NCBI GenBank assembly: GCA_030789695.1
Contig: CM061142.1
Span: forward strand, 148,139,266-148,203,265
Source of the DNA: Scilla litardierei
Lineage: Eukaryota > Streptophyta > Magnoliopsida > Asparagales > Asparagaceae
Length of the DNA: 64,000 nt
Direction of reading: 5' to 3'
Shown here: positions 43,825 through 54,940 of the stretch, piece after piece
Position numbering within the stretch: position 1 is the first letter of the stretch
How the letters are laid out: each line of letters starts with the position of its first letter
Notes under the pieces: generated by a model
Databases searched by the model: none
The model's input: only the letters and a program-made list of their open reading frames with translations
What the model was told of the DNA's origin: nothing
Made by a program: the position numbers and the translations under genes

Positions 43825-44594
43825 ATGCAAGATGTAATTGTAGAGCTAGAATCCACCTTAGATGCCTATAGAAATACTAACTTTGAAATGCAACAAGAAA
43901 CTTGTGACATGTCAAAAGAAATTGATAATTTGAAAGAAAAACTAGTTGCATGTAATTCTACCATTGATTTGCTGAAAAATGAGAAATCTAGGTTGCATGA
44001 AAAAGCTGAATGTCTTATTTGTCTTACTTTGTTAAATGATATTAGCATGCATAAAGAAAGAATTACTGAGCTAGAAACTGAAAATAAGAAGCTTACTGAA
44101 AATATGTGCATGCTAAATAATGAGCTTAAAGAAAAGATAATTGATTTCAAAAAGAAAGCCGAAAACATGTAAAAGAATGAAGAGGAAAACAAGAAGGCTT
44201 TCATTATAAATGTACTTTGCTTGTGAATGAAAATAGTTTCTTGAAATCCAAAGTCACGAATCTAGAATTGTACATAAAGAAATTTTCTATTGAAAAAAAA
44301 TCTTTAAATATTATTCTTGGAAATCAATTATATGGAAATAATAGATGTGGACTTGGATACGATTTGGAATATGTTGAAAAGTCTAAATATAAGAAAATTC
44401 ACAATGAGCCTACAAAAGTTAGAAGTTTTCATGCAAAGTTCTTTACATGTGGTAGTGTTAATCATACTTCTCATTATTGCAAATTTAGGAACACAAATAT
44501 TAAATTCAAACAAATATGGGTTCCTAAAAATTTGATGACTAACATGAGTAGACCTTGTTGGATTCTAAGGTCATACATAACATCTTCCGTGTAG
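43825..44594 (+). pseudogene. Coiled-coil gag extension of element E
   Basis: Two frames (43825-44172 and 44217-44594) are rich in Glu, Lys, Asn and Leu with heptad character. They end with a Cys/His motif (FTCGSVNHTSHYC) and IKFKQIWVPK, where protease would normally follow. The sequence stops matching copia shortly after, at about 44560, marking the pol deletion. Confidence 0.65.
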
Positions 44595-44709
44595 GTAAGA
44601 TGGAGATGGCGAGGAAATATGGATTAAACATTTCATTATTTAGTTACTTAGCCAAACGACTACGCGAAGATATGGTTTTTCTCTTTGAACTTAATGCATA
44701 CCTTCATAG

Positions 44710-44755
<46 letters not shown>

Positions 44756-46026
44756 TGATTTGTTTTTGTTTATGTGCTAGTTTGCTTGCTTGCTAGTTTA
44801 GTTCATTATAAACAAAATAACAGCACTAAAAATGAAAAACACAAAAAGAAAAAAAAATGGAGCTTAATGTTTATCCTTCTATTGAATTATTCAAGTGGTA
44901 TTAATGAATGATAATCATATCCTTGTAGAAATTGATGTATTATTATTATGGCCACATGTGCATGTTTGATTTTCTAAATAACCATGAAATGTTCAATGAT
45001 TAGAATAATTCGATTTCTGCACCTATACTTTCAGTTCCACAAGTATTAAATGTTGTTGTACATTTGGAGAGATATCTTTTATGAAATATTGGAAAGTGAA
45101 TGTAGGATGAAAAATAACTGAAAATCTAAGTGATATGATGTGCCTTGCCTTGGATAAAAAATAGAGCTAAAAAAGAATTGAATGAAAATATATATATACA
45201 TAAATGAAAAGAAAGAAAAGAGCTCCGATAGAAAATGGATACGATCCATGGCAATGACACTACCCATGAGTATCCAACATAAGCTTTAAGAGTAAACTTT
45301 AGCGTTGGTGTTGTACTCGTCAAGCAATGCCACCCCACATCTAAGAGTCCTCATAGGCTATGTTTTATGTATGGTAACTTGAAGTCATATTCAATGAGAT
45401 GGGAAAAATCAATCCTAGATGATATCATGTTACATGGAAAAATGGATTGGTTTTGGTTGAATTTTTTAAAAGTTCTCCTTATGTGCTTCAATGTTTAATC
45501 ATCACACTTACACAATGGTGTACAAGTCTATGTTATAATTTTCATTGAATTTGAAGTGCTTATTCTACAAATGTCTACATGCAAGTGTTCGTTGTAATTT
45601 ATAATGCTCACTATTTTGCATGTGGTATAAATTTGACTTCATATATACACTTTTGATGATAACAAAAGGGGGAGAAATATTGAGAAGATTTGGTGTGCAT
45701 TAATGCTTATGAATATATGAATACATGCTTGTAAGGCATATATGAATATTGGTTTAAGGGGGAGCTTTAATGTATAATGTATAATGAAGGAATGCATGTG
45801 CTTAATGAATATGTTGTTGTATATATTCAAGGGGGAGCATTAATATAGGAGGAGCATGCTTGCATCATTGTTATATTGTTAAGCATACTGGTATGCTTGA
45901 ACATCATTGTTATATTGTTGCATACTTCCTCCATCAGCACACTTCACACACACACACACACACACACCAAACAATGATACTATTTAGATCGTTATTGCTC
46001 AAATCTTATATTGGTTTGTCATCATC
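44595..46026 (+). other. Non-coding 3' region of element E
   Basis: No gene is supported. It contains a (TG)n microsatellite at 44712-44753, a (CA)n run at 45945-45967 and a block at 45220-45370 related to D's 3' region. It ends in the polypurine tract. Confidence 0.65.
44712..44753 (+). repeat. (TG)n microsatellite
   Basis: About 21 uninterrupted TG dinucleotides lie in the non-coding part of E. Confidence 0.95.
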
Positions 46027-46039
46027 AAAAGTGGGAGAT
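46027..46039 (+). other. Polypurine tract of element E
   Basis: aaaagtgggagat lies immediately before TGTTGGATACAAC, the start of the 3' LTR. Confidence 0.8.
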
Positions 46040-47330
46040 TGTTGGATACAACATGTAGTTGGATATAATGATTGATGACTTTGTGTTTGATGATAACAAA
46101 CGTGTGTGAACAATCTAATGTGTGTGATAAGTGTTTTCAGGAGTGGCAAGCGCATAAATACTCAAAGGGAGACTTAGTCAAAGTGATGGAGTAATTGCAA
46201 TTCATTTGCAATTTGGGCTTGGTCAAATATGGAGAGATATGGAGAGATCTCATTCATATCAAAAGGTGTTGAATCAAATCCTTCCTACACAAATGAAGAC
46301 TTGGTCAAAGATGGAGGATATTGAGAATCTCATGTAAATCAAGTGTGATTAAATGAGATCCAATTCTAATCCTATAGCCATTCAAATTCGAATCCTACGG
46401 CCATCCAAATTCAAACTCCATATCCTATTGTGACTAGAAGAGATCTTCCATGGTGATTCATTCAAATCCTATTTAAGTTAGGACTCCATCCAATCTCCTT
46501 CAATTATGGGATTCTATTTGATTCTAATTGATCCCATCATCTCCTGTATAAACTCATATTCAAAGGAGAGAAAAGTGAGAGAGGCATACACCAAGAAATA
46601 ATTCGGCCATACCCTAAACTCCATAGCATATTGCCGCAAGCTAACCCTCTACCTCCTTGCGCAAGTTGCAAGCGACAAAGCCTCTTTAATCCTATATTGC
46701 GCAACATAGAAAACCAAGAGCACTTATCTCCATTGCATGCAAGCTTCCAAGAGTTCATCATCTCCATTGTGCAATACATCAAGAGGGAAGTTTCTCCAAG
46801 GCCGCAACCAAGCATCCAAAGCCAACGACCTCTCCATTGCGTAAACAACTCCAAGGGGGCTCCTTCCACATTGCGCAAACTACCCAAGCATCAACACTGT
46901 TGCCGCAACTTTAAGGAGAGGGCAACACATCCATTGCTCAAGCATCAAGGAATCATCCTCACATCGCGCAACATCCCAAAGAAGCAAGCATCCTCCTACA
47001 TTGCATAACTAATCAAGGAGGACTCATCCAAGGCCGCAAGTTATAGACGAGGTCATCCTATTCCCGCAAGTTATCAAAGCTCCAAGTACGCAAGTCTTCA
47101 AGAGCATCCTCCTCCTAGGCTGAAACTTCCAGGTGTGTTCTTATTCATTTTCGCAAGCTTCAAAGCCAAAGAGGATGCCGCAATATCTTGGGGGTGCAAC
47201 GACGAGAGATAGATGAATACATCCTGTCAGACTTGATCTGACCTGAGCTGATTATCAAAGACGACTACACGGACACGAACTGAGCTTTTTTGAACTCTTT
47301 ACTCTTTATATTTGTGTAGTAGTGTATCGA
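46040..47330 (+). repeat. 3' LTR of element E, piece 1
   Basis: Starts TGTTGGATAC and is interrupted at atcga by F. It contains the TTGCGCAA-word region again at about 46630-47160. Confidence 0.9.
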
Positions 47331-47620
47331 TGTAACGACTGGTTTTCATGTATCTGGATTTATTATAATATAATATATGTTTTGGTGGATTTTCTCCTCA
47401 TGTGTGGTTTTCGTCTCCGTAGCTTTCATTTTCGATCGATTCGTCGTATTTTCTCGTTTCTTCCTTAGGATTGTCGATTTCGAAGTATGTCATTCGTGAC
47501 GGACTTCATAACGGTCGTATCTTACTATTAGATCAAGCCTAGGAGTCTTAGGAATCGATCCCGGGGCCCCGCGCTCCGTATCGGAACTTTTGGTGCTTAT
47601 TAGCCGGTATAAGAAGGGGC

Positions 47621-48130
47621 ACCGACCGACTAGATGACGATCCAGTCGGTCGACAATCCTTCTTGGACCGACTAGTTGGCTTTCTAAATTTCTCAGGAGT
47701 TACTGTTTATCGTTAGTCGGTCTAAGAACGTTGGTTGACCGACTAGGTTGCAAACTAGTCGGTCGGCAATGCATCTTTAACCGACTAACACATCATCTAA
47801 ATTTTAGTATCAGTACTGTTCATTCTTAGTCGGTCTAAGTTCATCTTTCGACCGACTAGTTGTTAAACTAGTCGGTTAAGTTTTGTACTCAGACCGACTA
47901 ATTCTTGGTTCTACTGTACAGTCGAGTTACTGTTTACTCTTAGTCGGTCTAAGAACGTTCATCGACCGACTAGATGCTAAACTAGTCGGTTAGTATTTGT
48001 TCATGGACCGACTAAATCTAAATCCTATTTTCGTTCAGAAGTTACTGTTTACACTTAGTCGGTCTGCGTTGGTCGACCGACCGACTAGTTGCCAAACTAG
48101 TCGGTCAGTGGTTGCTCTTTGACCGACTAA
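47621..48130 (+). repeat. U3 array of TAGTCGGTC/GACCGACTA boxes (F 5' LTR)
   Basis: Boxes alternate in orientation: ttagtcggtc, then gaccgactag, then ctagtcggt, then gaccgactaa. The unit repeats at 112-115 bp (ttagtcgg near 47713, 47825, 47940, 48055). The inner pair forms a hairpin with a 7-9 nt loop. The array ends 43 bp before the TATA box. AAACCCTAA (48140-48148) lies between them. Confidence 0.92.
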
Positions 48131-48173
48131 TCTGTGTTAAAACCCTAATTTCTGGGCAGCCACCAGCCCAACC

Positions 48174-48181
48174 TATTTATA
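48174..48181 (+). promoter_or_regulatory. TATA box of element F 5' LTR
   Basis: TATTTATA in acctatttatacccc, followed by a CT-rich stretch typical of a plant transcription start and leader. Confidence 0.6.
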
Positions 48182-49230
48182 CCCCTCCCAAACGTTTTCT
48201 TCTTCCTCTACTCGACCCAAAACCCTAAAATCTCCCCATTGAGCCCCCATCTTCCTCCAAGCCTTGTTCCTTCATCCCAAGCCCTAGATTCATCTTCTAA
48301 ACCCTCCATCAACTCTATCTACCTCTCATCTTCCCCAAAATCTCACCAAATCCCCAAAATCCCCCAAAAACCCTAACTCTCCAAACTTCTCCATTTGTTT
48401 CCAGATCTGGTCCTAGGGTTCTCCGGAGTGTTTCTTCCGCTTCCTCTCGGTAGAAATCGATCTCTCGATGTTTTCATAACCTATTTGTATTTTTGTGAAA
48501 CCCTAATGAAATTTCATGTTGTTTGATGATTGTTTCCCCATAACAGCGATTTCCCCCGTAGATTAGCATCCGCGAGACGAACCTTCATGATCGTCGTCCC
48601 CGGTGCTAGTCAAGTGAAACTTGTGTAGAGGAATATGCCCTCGGATCATTTGTATTTGATGCAAATGATAATTGAAGCTTAGATATGGACTATTTTGCAT
48701 TTGATGCAAAAGATATTAAATGTGTCTTAAATTGTTTAAGACTATATTTAATTAAATAAATGCGTTGAAAAGGTTGCCTAGATGACGGGATCGTCCTGCT
48801 CTAAACGCAGGTTCAAACCGCATCAAAAACGGAGTCCAAATGCATAAGTTATAGCCAAAACAAGTCAGCCCAAACTGTTGGGCTGAAACCTGCGAAAATG
48901 GAGGCCCACCAAGCCCGAATTTTCTGGTTAGGGTTTTTGAAACCTGGGATTTTCTTGACGGCTACGTTTCTAAGAGAAGCATGACTTTTGGCTATCTTTG
49001 GACAATTGTTTGAAGGGTCAAACGGACTCGGATTGACGAGCCGTTTTTTCCTACGCGTTCACCGTTGAACACCCTTCGAATTGATTAGTTGTATCAATCA
49101 TGAAGCTCAACGGTGAGTGAGTTAAATTCACGGAAGTTTGCACTTTGTGAAGTGCAAACTAACTTGATTTTGATTAACTCAAATTAATAGTCCCACATCG
49201 GATTTTGAGAAAGGGGAGTAGTCAGCCGCC

Positions 49231-49240
49231 TATATAAATA
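49231..49240 (+). promoter_or_regulatory. TATA box of solo LTR H
   Basis: TATATAAATA in cgcctatataaataggggt, at the position equivalent to C's TATA box. Confidence 0.6.
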
Positions 49241-49496
49241 GGGGTCTGCTCTCCTCCTCAAAACTCGTCCCAAGCTCTAGATCTGAGCGGCTCTCGTAAA
49301 TGTTGGAGCACGCTCGGATCTAAGCTAAATTAATATTTCTCCTCTCCCTATAAATTACTGCCTTGCTCCTGAGGGCTCTAGCAAAGCCGCAAAGGAGTTC
49401 GGATTCAGATTCGAAATCTAGGCGGAGGTTTCACTCGCGTGAAACTTTCTTCGGTGGTGGGTGGCTCGGCGACACGGGGATTGATCGCATCGGGAT

Positions 49497-49570
49497 GCGG
49501 AGCGGTTCGAGGAGCGGTGCGGGGAGCGGTTCAAGGAGCGGCTCGGCATGAGACGGGAGCAGCTCGGAAG
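49497..49570 (+). repeat. Short GGAGCGGTTC tandem in H
   Basis: Four near-copies of a 10-12 bp unit (gagcggttcgag and variants) occur in a row. The overlapping Ser/Gly/Arg-repeat frame results from this. Confidence 0.7.
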
Positions 49571-49844
49571 ACGGCGCGGAACATCTCGCCTGCCCCAGGG
49601 CTGAGATTCCGGGTATGTGTTTAAGTTTTCATTTAATTATTCGCAGTAGTTAGATCCCTCTTGGGGTGGTCAGATCCACCCCAAGTTGGCAGAGTTCCTG
49701 GCTAATAGGGTCTGGTTCCTTAGAGTTGCATGTTAATTAGATTAACATAAAATTTTTCCGCTGCATTTCTGTCTATGTTCCGTCCGACTTAGGACGGGAC
49801 TAGAGTTTTTGTGCCCTAAGGGTCCCAGAAAACCCTTCAACTTG

Positions 49845-51216
49845 CCACTTAGGGTTTAGGCCATGTTTTAGGCCATTTGCTTGTCGTAGGCGTAAAAGAG
49901 GCTAGGCGACGAAATGATACTCGCCTAGGCACAAATTGGGGAACTAGCTTGACAACGAAGCTAGTTCCGACATTTAGCATGTTGCACAATTACCATGTCA
50001 TGTTTACTTTCCATTAACGGTACGCAATTTAATTGTCATGTCATTGCATTCTTTAAGTGATCCCGTGATTGCGTATCATCGCTACAATACTTGTGTTTCC
50101 TGGCTCGTGACCAGAAGCGAGCATAATGAGTTGCTAACCCCAACGCTCGATATTGAATTATGAACTTGGAAAACAAGCTCCCGTGCGGGGCAACCCTGGC
50201 TCACTTGCTGGGCTCATGTGCAGGGACCCTGGCTTGTTTACGTGTGGGATGGGGTAAGGGTTAAGCGGCCATTCAACTGGGAGTCTGCCTGATCAGCAAC
50301 TGCAGTTGTAAGGCGTAAACTCTGGGTGGGGTAGTGTTTAGTGCCGATCAGTGTGAATGATGTACCATTCAGCTGAAGGGCGTAAACATCTATAAAACAA
50401 CGTGAGACGTGAATAGTGAATTGATTGAGGTTGATAGTAGCTTGACTACTCTTGTCGTGTCCCGATGATGGTTCTCTTGTACAAATTGTCTTGCCATGTC
50501 TTGATTGTGCACTCATGTTATAACTGCCATGTCACGCATACTAAAACTGCTAGGATGCTAGTTGCCTTACTTTCAGTTTCCTTGCCCAAGTCTCTTAGAC
50601 TTGCTGACATGTGCCCCTTTACTCTTTTGGGTGACACATGTTAGATCCTGAGCCTGAGTACCTTGTTGAGGACGAGGTGTTTGCTGACGCCGAGCCCGAG
50701 CTTGTGTTTGACGGGGAGTACGTGGACACTGGGGACCAGTCCTAGTGTCTTCGTTGTGTTTTACTTTTGTTTAGACTGTTGTTTTGTTATCGGTGCGTAG
50801 CACCTATACTTTGTTATGTCGTTGCTTTTGTTGGCATTGTTCTAGGCCTTTAGACTCTTTCTTTTAGCCTGGTGGCTTTTCTGGATGTTGGACAACTTAT
50901 GAGATGTGAGATTTTATTTCAGTCTCTCCTTGTGTTATTATTGTTGTTCCATTGTGGTTACAGGGACCTGCTTATGTTTTATTGACGCTTATCAGGTTTG
51001 GGGCTTCACAGCTCCACTCTCGTGCGGACCTTTTCACGTCTCGCCTCCATTTTAGGGAAGCGGGTCGTGACAGGTTTTGTTGGTGGCCCATGCAGGTCCT
51101 TCTGTAACTGCGATTATCGGAATATCGATAATAATATTAGAATGTCCAATAAACTAAGTTCGACGTCCGATGTCATAAGCTATGAGTCTAATCTGATTCG
51201 TTCTCTGTGTCACTAG
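49845..51216 (+). other. U5 side of F 5' LTR and gag leader
   Basis: The LTR continues to 51072; the leader is 51073-51216. No gene is supported. The expected primer site is not clear: the sequence after the LTR reads ggttttgttggtggccc, which is not a tRNA-Met or tRNA-Asp complement that I recognise. Confidence 0.5.
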
Positions 51217-52336
51217 ATGGCAGGAAGACGATTCACCCGTGGTGGGGGTAGTGGTGCGCTCCCTCATGATGAGGAGCCTGAGCGGGAACCCACCAACGGT
51301 GAGATGATGCGGATGATGCAAGTGCAGCAAGGCGTGCTTCTGCAAGTCCAGAATGCTCCACTTGCTCGAGCTGCCCGGGCTCTTCCAGATGCCCCTCGCT
51401 CTGAGCTAGGAGCGAAGCAATTTCGGGAGCTGGGTCCCGCATATTTTGATGGGTCTGAGGGTCCTTTGGCTGCCGATTAGTGGATTCGGAACATCGAGGA
51501 CAATCTGAAGATGGCCAAGATCACCCCGGCTGGATGGGTTGATTTGGCGAAGAGGCAACTCAAGGATAATGCTCGGAATTGGTGGGATGCGGAAGAGATG
51601 ATGTTAGTGGAGCCGATAGCTTGGGCTACCTTCAAGGCCAGATTTGAGGGTGAGTTCTTTCCGAAGGCTGCCAGGGAAGAGATGCTGCAGCGTTTTATCG
51701 ACTTGAAGCAAGGGAGCTCGTCGGTGGACCTGTATCACCAAGAGTTCATGAGGCTGAGTCGGTTTGCACCAAAGATGGTGTAGGACGCTGAGGAGAGAGC
51801 TCAGAGGTTCCTGCAGGGACTTGCTTCGGAGCTCCAGAGTTTTGTGACCTCTTCTGACTGGGAGTCTTATCAGAAGGTTCTAGTAGCAGCCAAGAGGCAG
51901 GAGCTGCTCGTGAACCAGAGGAGGGTGTCTGTTGTTGGTGCTGGGAAGAGGCCTGTGGAACAGGCGAGAGCTGTGGTTAGACCTGGATTCAGGCCTAATC
52001 AATCTGCTCAGTTTAAGAGGCCAGGAGGGCCTATTCTGAAGACTTGCCATTTCTGCGGCAAGCCTGGCCACATCAAGGATCAGTGTAGGAAGTTTTTGGG
52101 CCAGTGTCTGGTTTGTGGTGATGCTTCCCATGTCGCGAGGGATTGTCGGCATGCAAGACAGCTGCGGAGGGCACCTGTTGCAGCTCAGCCGTTGCAGCAG
52201 CGAGCATCTGTTCCTGCTGGACGTGGAGCAGCTCTTGTTCCACAGGGACAGGCTTTTCGGCAGGCTGTTCCGCCGAGGAGGCAGGCTTTTCTGATGACCG
52301 CTGTGGAGAGCGAGGCTGTGGATGAGGTTATCGCAG
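51217..52336 (+). pseudogene. gag: Chromovirus gag, first exon of F gag-pol
   Basis: A single frame of 373 codons is interrupted by TAG at 51478-51480 and 51781-51783. The central Retrotrans_gag domain (WIRNIEDNLK, AKRQLKDNARNWWD, FKARFEGEFFPKAARE) spans residues about 88-200. Two zinc knuckles follow, CHFCGKPGHIKDQC at about 276 and CLVCGDASHVARDC at about 298. Both stops fit CAG-to-TAG changes. The start is the first ATG of the frame (MAGRRFTRG). The exon ends mid-codon at a GT splice donor. The product would be the particle and RNA-binding protein. Confidence 0.88.
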
Positions 52337-52449
52337 GTAATCCTCAATCTAGCTGTTACTTTCCTAGCTGGTTTTGATTGCTAGATTGTGTTGTTTGCTT
52401 GAACATGGTTGTTTGCTAGACTAGGGTTTGATTGTTAATTGCTTGTTAG
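52337..52449 (+). other. Putative intron 1 in F gag-pol
   Basis: 113 nt, T-rich, GTAATC at the start and cttgttag at the end, with several stops inside. Its removal joins EVIAG to VVLVCTFPARVLFDSGAS with no extra or missing residue relative to related protease regions. The length is not a multiple of three, so without removal the protease is out of frame. Confidence 0.7.
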
Positions 52450-54869
52450 GTGTGGTTTTGGTGTGCACATTTCCTGCACGAGTTCTCTTTGACTCTGGTG
52501 CATCGATGTGCATTATTTCCCGGAGCTTCGTGGAGAGGCATTCCTTGTCGACGTCCCCTCTTCCCAAGAGTTGGAATATCGTTACAGGGAATGGCGTGGT
52601 CACGGTGCATCGTGGTTGCAATTCTTGCTCGTTGGTGGTCTGTGGACATGAGCTCTTCGCTGATTTCATTGTCCACGACATCATCAACTATGATGCAGTT
52701 CTTGGGATGGACTGGCTTGCGAGCTTCTATGCTACGATTGACTGCAGGAGGAAGAAGGTGGTGTTCGAGATTCTCGGACATCCAGTATTTGAGTTCAGTC
52801 GTGGTAGCAGTTCGCTTGGTCCTGTCAGATTTTGGGCCAGGCCGGTGGGGGTTGTGGCTATGCAGATGGAGCTGGAGTGGCCAGCTGTGGTGCGTGATTT
52901 CGGCGACGTCTTCCCCGAGGAGATGTTTGGTTTGCCACCTGATCGAGCTTTAGAATTCTCTATCGATCTTGTTCCAGGTGCGCAGCCGATTTCGAAGGCG
53001 CCGTATCGTATGGCACCTGCAGAATTGGAGGAGTTGCGGAAGTAGCTGGATGAGCTTTTGCAGAAGGGTTATATTAATCCTAGCGTGTCTCCGTGGGGAG
53101 CACCGGTGTTGCTGGTAAAGAAGAAGGATGGTTCGCGTCGCATGTGCGTGGACTATCGGGAGTTGAATGCGGTGACCATCAAGAATAAATACCTGTTGCC
53201 TCGCATCGATGATATTTTTGATCAGCTTGGAGGTTCGAGGGTGTTTTCTAAATTGGATTTGAGGAGTGGTTACCATCAGTTGAAGGTGAAGAAGGATGAT
53301 GGTCTGAAGACAGCGTTCAGGACGAAGTATGGACACTATGAGTTCGTGGTTATGCCTTTCGGCGTGACTAACGCGCCCGCAGTTTTCATGAATCTGATGA
53401 ACCTGATTTTCTACGAATTTTTGGATAAGTTTGTCGTTATCTTTATTGATGACATTCTGATCTATTCGAAGTCGGAGGAAGAGCATGCCTCGCACTTAAG
53501 GACGGTGTTGGAGATTTTGAGGAAGCATCGGTTGTATGCTAAGTTTTCGAAGTGCGAGTTTTGGCTGGATAGAGTTGCTTTTCTTGGGCATGTGGTGACT
53601 GGAGATGGTATTTCAGTGGATCCCGAGAAGATTAGGGCCATCAGGGAGTGGCCTGTTCCGTCGTCTGCGTCTGAGATTCGGAGTTTCCTTGGACTTGCTA
53701 GTTACTATCGGCGATTCATTAAGGACTTTTCTCGTATTGCTGAGCCGATGACCAGGGTGACGTTGAAGGATGTTGCTTTTGTTTGGTCGGGTGATTGTGA
53801 GAGTGCTTTTGGTATTCTGAAGGAGAGGTTGACGACTGCCCCTATTCTTGTTGTGCCTGATCGCAGCGGTGGATTTGAGATCTTTTGCGATGCTTCTGGC
53901 AAGGGTCTCGGTTGTGTGTTGCATCAGCATGGGTATGTTGTGGCATATGCGTCACGTCAGCTTAAGGTTCATGAGAAGAATTACCCGACGCATGATTTGG
54001 AGTTGGCTGCCGTTGTGTTTGCTCTTAAGATTTGGAGGCACTTCCTGCTGAGTGAGAAAGTGAAGATTTTCACTGATCACAAAAGCTTGAAGTATATTTT
54101 CATTCAGAAGGAGCTCAACATGCGACAGTGTCGATGGTTGGAGCTTATGGCGGATTATGAGATTGATTTGCAGTTTCACCCTGGCAAGGTGAATGTGGTT
54201 CCAGATGTTTTGAGTAGGCTTCCAGCGGTGATGATTTTGACCTCGCAGTGGAGATTGCAGCAGGATTTTTGCGAGTCTGGCGTGGAGATTGTTCTTCCTG
54301 GGGAGGATTCGTCGTTGATGTACATGCAGGTACAGTCGACGATCGTGGATCGGATTAAGGCTGGCCAGGCTGAGGATCTGAAGTTGGTAAAGATTCGGGA
54401 GCAGGTGGAAGCCGGTCTGTGGACTGACTTTTTGATTCATGAGGATGGCTCGCTGAGGTTTGGAGCCAGGCTGTGTGTGCCAGCTGGGGATATTAGAGAG
54501 GAGTTGATGGTGGAGGCACACAGTTCGCCGTATTCTGTGCATCCTGGTGGCACCAAGATGTACCAGGATCTTCGTCTGAATTATTGGTGGCATGGTATGA
54601 AGAGGAGTGTGGCTCGGAGTGTAGCCAAGTGTTTGGTTTGCCAGCAAGTGAAGGAGGAGCATCAGCGTACGGCCGGGTTGCTACAACCGCTTCCGATTCC
54701 GGAGTGGAAATGGCAACACATCACTATGGATTTCGTGACTGGACTACCTCGGAGTCCGAAGCAGAATGACGCGATTTGGGTGATCGTAGATCGATTGACC
54801 AAATCTGCGCACTTTATTCCGTTCCGAGTGGGACAGTCCACTGAGGCGCTAGCGAGGAGATATATGGAG
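52450..54869 (+). pseudogene. pol: Protease, RT, RNase H and N-terminal integrase, second exon of F gag-pol
   Basis: One frame with a single TAG at 53043-53045 (ELRK*LDEL; Gln expected, CAG to TAG). Protease carries VLFDSGAS. RT follows with [42 protein letters not shown] and the active site FIDDIL. RNase H has [13 protein letters not shown] and [11 protein letters not shown]. Integrase has the zinc-binding segment ending KCLVCQQVK and the first catalytic Asp in [10 protein letters not shown]. The exon ends after RRYME at a GT. These enzymes copy the element RNA to DNA and insert it. Apart from the amber codon the exon looks intact. Confidence 0.93.
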
Positions 54870-54940
54870 GTAAATTCTTTTACTCTCCGTTTTATTTCCT
54901 TTTTCCTAGTTTGGATAGTGATGTGACGTGAATCGTGCAG
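54870..54940 (+). other. Putative intron 2 in F gag-pol, inside integrase
   Basis: 71 nt, GTAAAT to CGTGCAG, strongly U-rich. It lies in the integrase core between the first and second catalytic Asp. Removal joins ARRYME to EVVRLHGVPVSIVSD in frame, which matches the usual chromovirus spacing exactly. Unremoved, the frame ends at a stop at 54924. Confidence 0.72.

Larger units (their letters stand above)
48624..49839 (+). mobile_element. Element H: solo LTR of the C lineage inside F's 5' LTR
   Basis: 1216 bp, TGTAGAGGAAT to CCCTTCA, flanked by acttg on both sides (48619-48623, 49840-49844) and absent from F's other LTR. It shares with C the ATGCCCTCG start, a gcgttcaccgtt-type block, the TATATAAATAGGGG promoter (49231) and the ccgtccgacttaggacggga 3' region. 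There is no interior sequence. Confidence 0.92.
47331..51072 (+). repeat. 5' LTR of element F (contains solo LTR H)
   Basis: TGTAACGACTGG to CGGGTCGTGACA. Without H and one target duplication it is 2521 bp, against 2523 bp for the 3' LTR. Confidence 0.95.

Noticed and set aside
48220..48380. Interstitial telomeric repeats (several accctaa words)
   Set aside because: The words are isolated, not in tandem; they are better seen as telo-box motifs in a CT-rich leader.
49363..49624. Ser/Gly/Arg-repeat ORFs in solo LTR H
   Set aside because: They come from the short GGAGCGGTTC tandem. There is no start context, and element C has no equivalent ORF.
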